DNA of 64,000 bases from Nonomuraea endophytica (GTDB taxonomy: Bacteria; Actinomycetota; Actinomycetes; Streptosporangiales; Streptosporangiaceae): assembly GCF_014203235.1 (NCBI RefSeq), contig NZ_JACHIN010000008.1, positions 176,563 to 240,562 on the forward strand, written 5' to 3'. This document shows, one piece after another, positions 59,857-64,000 of the stretch. How positions within the stretch are numbered: the stretch's first letter is position 1; each line of letters starts with the position of its first letter. The notes under the pieces were generated by a model. The model searched no databases and was not told where the DNA came from. It worked only from the letters and a program-made list of their open reading frames with translations. Made by a program: the position numbers and the translations under genes.

Positions 59857-60989
59857 TACCTGGCTCCGTTTCGCGTCAGTGCCAACCCCCGGCTGCCGCG
59901 CTTGCGGACGTAGGCCAGGCCGTCGCAGACCTGTTCGAGGGCGGGCGGGGCCAGTTCGCGGCGTTCGGCGACCCGCCAGACGTCCTGCTCACGTACCCAT
60001 GGCCAGATCGTGTCGGCCATACGCTCCTCGGCCAGCGAGATCAGCAGGACCTCGGCGGGCAGGTCGTGCAGCACGTCGAGGTCCTGCCCGTAATACAACA
60101 TCTCGCCGAGCAGGTAGACCTTGGCCGGCCAGCGGCGGTGCGCGGCCAGGTCCTCCAGGCTGTCGGGCAGCGCCGCCACGCCGTGCTCGCGTTCCAGGCG
60201 GGCGCGGAAGAGCGGGTTGGGCTCGGCCGCGCGCACCTCGTACCCCTTGGCCAGCAGCCGCGCGGTCAGCGCCCCCTGGCAGGCGCCGACCTCGACCACC
60301 GGCCCGTCCTCCGGCACGCACCAGCGCGCCACCCACGCCGCCGTGGCGTCCAGACGGGCCATCTCGTACGGCGAGCCGCGAAACTCCCACGGGTCGTCGG
60401 CCAGCGCGGCGTCCTCCCCGAGACTGGCCGTGAGCGCGTAGAGCCGGTCGGCCTGCCCGGCGTCCACCCGGAAGAACCGCTCCACCGAGGGCACCCGCTC
60501 GGTGGTGACCAGCCGGTCGGCCACCCGGCTGGCCAGCAGGTCGGCGCCGTGCCGTACCACGAACTCGATCTTCGCGGCCGCCTCGGCCGGGGTGAGCGCG
60601 GCGGCCTGGTCGGCGAGCACCTGGAGATGCGCGCTGTCGCCCGCCGAGCACAGCGCCGCGCCCGCGGTGCGCGCCACGGTCCATCCGTGGCGGGCCCGCC
60701 GCATGCGGTGGTCGGCGGGCGAGTGGGTCCACACCACCGGGTCTGGCAGCGCGTCCAGGGCGGCGGCCACCTGCTCGGGTGCGGGCGGGGCGGCCGTGTT
60801 GCGGCCGGGCTCGACGTACGGCGCGAGCAGGTCGAGCCGCTCGCGCAGCGGCAGTCCGCCGGGCAGGACGAGCGCCGCCGGAGGCGTCCCGACCAGCACG
60901 TGGACGTCGTCGTCCGGATGCCGGGCCAGGACGGAGACGAACTCCAGGGCGACGTCCTCCGCGTGCAGGACGGCTAAGACAGGCAGCAT
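59856..60989 (-). CDS. Two-domain protein with NodS-like methyltransferase
   Basis: The C-terminal half of this 377-residue protein (about 200-345) is a SAM-dependent methyltransferase of the NodS type, with motif I VVEVGACQGALTA (231-243), EPNPLFRARLEREHG and LLGEMLYYGQDL. The N-terminal 165 residues end VVWTHSPADHRMRRARHGWTVARTAG, resembling the second half of a PIG-L domain, but the N-terminal zinc motif is replaced by LHAEDVALEF. This suggests a degenerate deacetylase-like domain. NodS methylates the amino group of deacetylated chitooligosaccharides; pairing with the PIG-L gene just downstream makes a deacetylate-then-methylate sequence plausible. Confidence 0.78.
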   Translation of the reverse strand: MLPVLAVLHAEDVALEFVSVLARHPDDDVHVLVGTPPAALVLPGGLPLRERLDLLAPYVEPGRNTAAPPAPEQVAAALDALPDPVVWTHSPADHRMRRARHGWTVARTAGAALCSAGDSAHLQVLADQAAALTPAEAAAKIEFVVRHGADLLASRVADRLVTTERVPSVERFFRVDAGQADRLYALTASLGEDAALADDPWEFRGSPYEMARLDATAAWVARWCVPEDGPVVEVGACQGALTARLLAKGYEVRAAEPNPLFRARLEREHGVAALPDSLEDLAAHRRWPAKVYLLGEMLYYGQDLDVLHDLPAEVLLISLAEERMADTIWPWVREQDVWRVAERRELAPPALEQVCDGLAYVRKRGSRGLALTRNGAR

Positions 60990-61015
60990 GATTGGTTATC
61001 CCCCGTGATGTGGTG

Positions 61016-61669
61016 TCAGCCCGGCCGGATCGCGGCGATGGCCTCGCGCAGCGCCGCCGGCGGGCGGTCGCCGAAGCGCTCCAGATAGGCGGCAGTCTGC
61101 TTGGGATCGTCCTTGAGGAACGGGAAGTCGCTGGCGACCATGTGCCGGATCGCCAGCAGCGGAACCGGGCTGCCGAGCGGCCGGAAGTCGGGGTTCCAGA
61201 GTCCCGCCTTGGGCGGCGGCCCAGGGTAGAACTCGCCGATCATCAGACCGGCCTCGACGTATTCCTGCTTGAGCATGAGCTGCACGGTGTCGATCAGCTC
61301 CGCCGCGCGCGCGTGCGGCAGATCGGGCACCAGCACCAAGATCGTACGGAACTGCGCCGAGACGCCGGCGGGCGTCACGAGCTGCTGGAAGTAGGAGCGG
61401 AATCCGGCCAGCCGTTCGGACAGTTCCTCAACGGTCGGCTCGCCGGGGCAGACGGCCAGGTAGAAGGTGCCCCGGTCGAGCGAGGTCTGGGCGTAGGGGC
61501 AGACGGGGCCTTTCCTGCCGAGGGACGGATGGGGCCGGGTCAGGTACGCGCGCGCCCAGTCCACGATGGCGCGCAGCGGCTTGCCGTACATCTTGACCAG
61601 GTCGGAGTCCCCGTCGAGGTCGGCCACTTCGATGAGCACGCGAGTGGGGTCGGTGGGATCCGTGAGCAT
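61016..61669 (-). CDS. DUF6875-like protein
   Basis: This 217-residue cytoplasmic protein contains the block AYLTRPHPSLGRKGPVCPYA and the later ILVLVPDLPHARAAELIDTVQ and EFYPGPPPKAGLWNPDFRPL segments. I associate the RPHPxLGRxGxVCP motif with DUF6875, found in actinobacterial biosynthetic loci. One conserved Cys and His could be functional. No reaction is known to me. It starts 3 bp after the monooxygenase stop and ends 26 bp before the next gene, so it is part of the same operon. Confidence 0.6.
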   Translation of the reverse strand: MLTDPTDPTRVLIEVADLDGDSDLVKMYGKPLRAIVDWARAYLTRPHPSLGRKGPVCPYAQTSLDRGTFYLAVCPGEPTVEELSERLAGFRSYFQQLVTPAGVSAQFRTILVLVPDLPHARAAELIDTVQLMLKQEYVEAGLMIGEFYPGPPPKAGLWNPDFRPLGSPVPLLAIRHMVASDFPFLKDDPKQTAAYLERFGDRPPAALREAIAAIRPG

Positions 61670-61672
61670 GGT

Positions 61673-62902
61673 TTAGCGGACCTTCCTGGCGAGCATGGCG
61701 ACGGCGGCGAGCCCGGCGGCGCCCACCGCGGCCCAGCGCAGGACGGCGTCCTGCCGCTTGGCCTTGGCGAGCGCATCGGCGTAGGGCGTGGTGGTGTGGG
61801 AGACCATGGTGTAGAGCGGCACCCAGCGGCCGGGGAAGATCCTCGCCAACGTCAGATCGGCGCGCTTGCGCGCGTGGTGGAGCGGCGAGCGGACCCGCTC
61901 GCGCAGCTCGACGAAGTTCTGCCTGGACAGCTCGTCCAGGACGTCGGTGTGCGGCCGGCGCCGGCGCTCGAACTCGGCGAAGGCGGCGGCCAGGTCGTCG
62001 GGATGCTCGTCCAGACAGGCGTCGAGCACGGTGCAGTCTTCGAGTGCGGAGTTCATGCCCTGGCCGTAGAAGGGGTAGACGGCGTGGGCGGCGTCGCCGA
62101 TCAGCACGACCTGGCCCTCGTGGTGCCACGGCGCGGTGCGGATCGAGACGAGATGGCCGACGGGTCGCTCGGCGAACTCCTTGGCCAGGTCGGGGATGAG
62201 CGCGAGCGCGTCGGGGAAGCGTTCGGCGAAGAACGCCTCCGGGTCGGTGATGGCGGCGAGCTTGTCGTAGGGCAGGAAGAGGGTGGCGGTGGCTGAGCCG
62301 TCCAGGTTCGGGTGGGTGACGATGAGCCCGTCGTCGCCGCCCGGCCACACGTGCAGCGCCTCGTGGTGGCTGGGCATCGTGGGGATGGTCAGCTCCTTGT
62401 ACCCCCAGGGCAGGTACTCCTGGCGGAAGTCGGCACGGGCGCCGCGGTGCATGAGCGTCCTGACCGTGGAGAACGCGCCGTCGGCGCCCACGACCGCGTC
62501 CGCCTCCGGCAGGGCGCTCAGCGTGGTGTCGAAGCGGAAGGCCACGCCGGCCGAGTCGGCCTGGTTGATCAGGCTGATGACCAGGTCGCGGCGGCGGATC
62601 GAGTGCAGGATCTCCGTCTGGCGGTTGCCGTACGGGTGGAAGGCGACCTTGCCGTCGGGCGCGTGTACGGCCCGGCCGCGCATGGGCACGGTCAGCGGCT
62701 GGATCTCGGCCATGAGCCCGACGTCGGTCAGCGCCCGCATGCCGCGGGCCGACAGGCCGAGGTTGATCGAGCGGCCCTCTTCGTCGTCGTAGCGGCGCGG
62801 ATCCGGCCGCCGTTCGTAGACCTCGACCTGGTGGCCGCGCCTGACCAGGTAGCAGGCGAGCAGGCTGCCCGCGGGCCCCGCCCCCACGATCGCGATCTTC
62901 AC
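61673..62902 (-). CDS. Kynurenine 3-monooxygenase-like flavoenzyme
   Basis: This 409-residue class A flavin monooxygenase has the FAD motif IAIVGAGPAG (3-12), EEGRSINLGLSARGMRAL, the KMO hallmark GNRQTEILHSIRRRDL, PWGYKELTIP, HVWPGGDDGLIVTHPNLDGSAT and GDAAHA (269-274). A C-terminal hydrophobic helix (about 389-405) matches the membrane tail of KMO. The expected reaction is hydroxylation of L-kynurenine to 3-hydroxykynurenine. No other kynurenine-pathway gene is in the window. The GTG start has GGGAGG upstream and overlaps the methyltransferase stop (GTGA). It could act on a related aromatic amine. Confidence 0.85.
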   Translation of the reverse strand: MKIAIVGAGPAGSLLACYLVRRGHQVEVYERRPDPRRYDDEEGRSINLGLSARGMRALTDVGLMAEIQPLTVPMRGRAVHAPDGKVAFHPYGNRQTEILHSIRRRDLVISLINQADSAGVAFRFDTTLSALPEADAVVGADGAFSTVRTLMHRGARADFRQEYLPWGYKELTIPTMPSHHEALHVWPGGDDGLIVTHPNLDGSATATLFLPYDKLAAITDPEAFFAERFPDALALIPDLAKEFAERPVGHLVSIRTAPWHHEGQVVLIGDAAHAVYPFYGQGMNSALEDCTVLDACLDEHPDDLAAAFAEFERRRRPHTDVLDELSRQNFVELRERVRSPLHHARKRADLTLARIFPGRWVPLYTMVSHTTTPYADALAKAKRQDAVLRWAAVGAAGLAAVAMLARKVR

Positions 62903-63948
62903 TGCGCCTCCCGCCGCGCCACGAGCAGTTCGTCGGTGCCGGGCGCCGACAGCGGCAGGCGCTCGATGCCGTTCAGCCCGGCCGCCGACGCCCAGCCGGC
63001 GACCTCGTCGTAGGTGTACAGGCGGCCGCCCTGGGTGGCGGCGAGGTTGAGGCTGAAGCCGCCCAGGAGGGCGACGTCGTGCGCCCCGGCGCCGTCCGGC
63101 GGGTCGGCGAAGGGTTCCAGGACGAGCAGGACGCCGCCGGGCTTCAGCGCGCGGGCCGTACGGGCGACCAGGTCGGCGCCGGCCTCGGGGTCGAGGCCGT
63201 GCACGACGTTGAACAGCAGCACGGCGTCGTGGCTGCCGTCGATGGGGTCGGCCAGGTCGCCGGGGACGAGGTGGATCCGCTCGGCCAGCCCGGCCTCCTC
63301 GACGTGGGCGCGGCCCTGCGTCAGCGCGCCGGGCAGGTCGATGACGGTCGCGGTCAGGTCGGGCGCGGCGCGGCAGAAGGCGATGCTGTAGATCGCGTGC
63401 CCGCCGCCGATGTCGAGGAGGCTGCCACCGATCTTCGGGGCCGCCTCGACGACCGCCGGGGCCAGCATCCAGGCCAGCCCCGCCAGCATCGTCTGGAAGT
63501 CGCGCACCCGGTCGGGGCTGCGCTCCAGCCAGGGGTAGAACGGCTCGGGCGGGCGGCCGGTGCGTACCGCGTCCTCCAGCCCTTGCCACAGTTCGCCGAG
63601 CAGGTCGTGCCAGACGGCCAGGGCGGGCGCGAACCCGCCGCCGGCGGCGCGGTCCAGCCATGGGCTGACGGGCGGGCCCGCCGTATAGAGGTCACCCGAC
63701 TTGCGCAGGTAGCCGAAGCCCACGAGCGCGTCGAGCAGCACGGTCAGCGGTTCGCCGGGCAGGCCGAGCTTCGCCGCCACGCCGGCGGCGGACTGCGGCC
63801 CGGCGCCCAGGACCTCGAAGAGGCCGAGCCGCTGCGCGGTCCCAGCCGTGCGGAAGGCCATGGCGCCGATCAGGTCGAGTATGGCGCCAGGGCCTTGGTT
63901 CAGATCGCGAAAGGAATGAAGGACGTCAGGATCTAGATAGAGCGGCAT
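62899..63948 (-). CDS. Family 2 O-methyltransferase-type enzyme
   Basis: The 349 residues comprise an N-terminal winged-helix dimerisation region (LGLFEVLGAGPQSAAGVAAKLGLP) and a SAM domain with LDIGGGHAIYSIA (178-190), LVPGDLADPIDGSHDAVLLFNVVHGLD and LKPGGVLLVLEP. Such enzymes methylate phenols, or carbon in some cases. In actinomycin- and anthramycin-type pathways an enzyme of this general type C-methylates 3-hydroxykynurenine; coupling to a KMO-like gene makes a similar role possible. Its start lies within the 3' end of a further minus-strand gene. Confidence 0.87.
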   Translation of the reverse strand: MPLYLDPDVLHSFRDLNQGPGAILDLIGAMAFRTAGTAQRLGLFEVLGAGPQSAAGVAAKLGLPGEPLTVLLDALVGFGYLRKSGDLYTAGPPVSPWLDRAAGGGFAPALAVWHDLLGELWQGLEDAVRTGRPPEPFYPWLERSPDRVRDFQTMLAGLAWMLAPAVVEAAPKIGGSLLDIGGGHAIYSIAFCRAAPDLTATVIDLPGALTQGRAHVEEAGLAERIHLVPGDLADPIDGSHDAVLLFNVVHGLDPEAGADLVARTARALKPGGVLLVLEPFADPPDGAGAHDVALLGGFSLNLAATQGGRLYTYDEVAGWASAAGLNGIERLPLSAPGTDELLVARREAQ

Positions 63949-64000
63949 CCGAGGGCTCCTCGATGTCGGGCAGTTCCGTCTCCACCCGGCGCAGGCGCGG
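63926..64000 (-). CDS. 3' end of a further minus-strand gene (partial)
   Basis: An open frame enters from the right edge and stops at 63926-63928, after about 24 codons ending ELPDIEEPSDAALSRS. It overlaps the methyltransferase start by 23 bp, in keeping with the coupled style of this operon. Too short to identify. Confidence 0.45.
   Translation of the reverse strand, partial: PRLRRVETELPDIEEPSDAALSRS

Overview
The window is a high-GC actinomycete chromosome segment. Gene style (GTG starts, ATGA/GTGA overlaps, short intergenic gaps, very high third-position GC) and content (dapF-miaA-miaB block, recA-recX-rny block, gluABCD, DUF3046, long Lhr helicase) fit a filamentous actinobacterium. Streptosporangiales (Nonomuraea/Streptosporangium-like) is my best guess, inferred from overall character and not from a marker gene. 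I saw no rRNA, tRNA, CRISPR array, insertion sequence or phage gene.

Region 1 (1-15.4 kb) holds conserved housekeeping genes mixed with accessory metabolism, nearly all on the minus strand: dimethylglycine oxidase, a mannose-6-phosphate isomerase-type cupin, an SDR coupled to a TPR-like protein, dapF, miaA, miaB, an extradiol-dioxygenase-like protein, a PEP-mutase-like lyase, and two divergent proline-rich membrane proteins. Ogt and RNase Z start head to head with overlapping start codons. Region 2 (15.4-24 kb) has a gluABCD-type amino acid ABC importer closed by a clean hairpin, an S9 peptidase, an NmrA-like reductase, and a saccharopine-dehydrogenase-like gene divergent from a TetR gene across a palindromic operator. 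Region 3 (24-31 kb) is the DNA-repair/RNA block rny, recX, recA (with a LexA box), a Tat-exported PhoX-like protein and small conserved proteins. Region 4 (31-43 kb) has lhr, a YbdK-type carboxylate-amine ligase with a probable leaderless promoter, a TetR-ABC exporter operon, a cytochrome P450/MarR pair and a VanX-like dipeptidase.

Region 5 (43-49.2 kb) is a chitobiose/N-acetylglucosamine-type uptake operon: a ROK regulator, a lipoprotein, two permeases and a GH3 N-acetylglucosaminidase, ordered like dasABC-dasD, but with a ROK protein where Streptomyces has DasR and no ATPase gene. Region 6 (49.4-64 kb, running off the end) looks like a small, unusual biosynthetic cluster. One minus operon encodes a stand-alone adenylation enzyme, a condensation-carrier didomain and a complete 2-oxoacid dehydrogenase E1alpha/E1beta/E2. 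A divergent plus operon encodes an acyl carrier protein, a second condensation-like protein and a dimethylformamidase-like protein with a C-terminal propeller-like region. A third, minus operon encodes a methyltransferase, a kynurenine 3-monooxygenase-like enzyme, a DUF6875-like protein, a two-part methyltransferase and a PIG-L deacetylase. Between them lies a 49-residue Arg/Trp/His-rich peptide gene with a strong ribosome binding site.

Two similar operator-like sites, one before the sugar-uptake operon and one inside the promoter of the adenylation operon, suggest that the ROK regulator ties the cluster to amino-sugar availability. Intergenic DNA is rich in tandem repeats (30, 36, 124, 44, 20, 48 and 33 bp units). 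A dispersed element of about 102 bp occurs three times, each time just downstream of a minus-strand gene.
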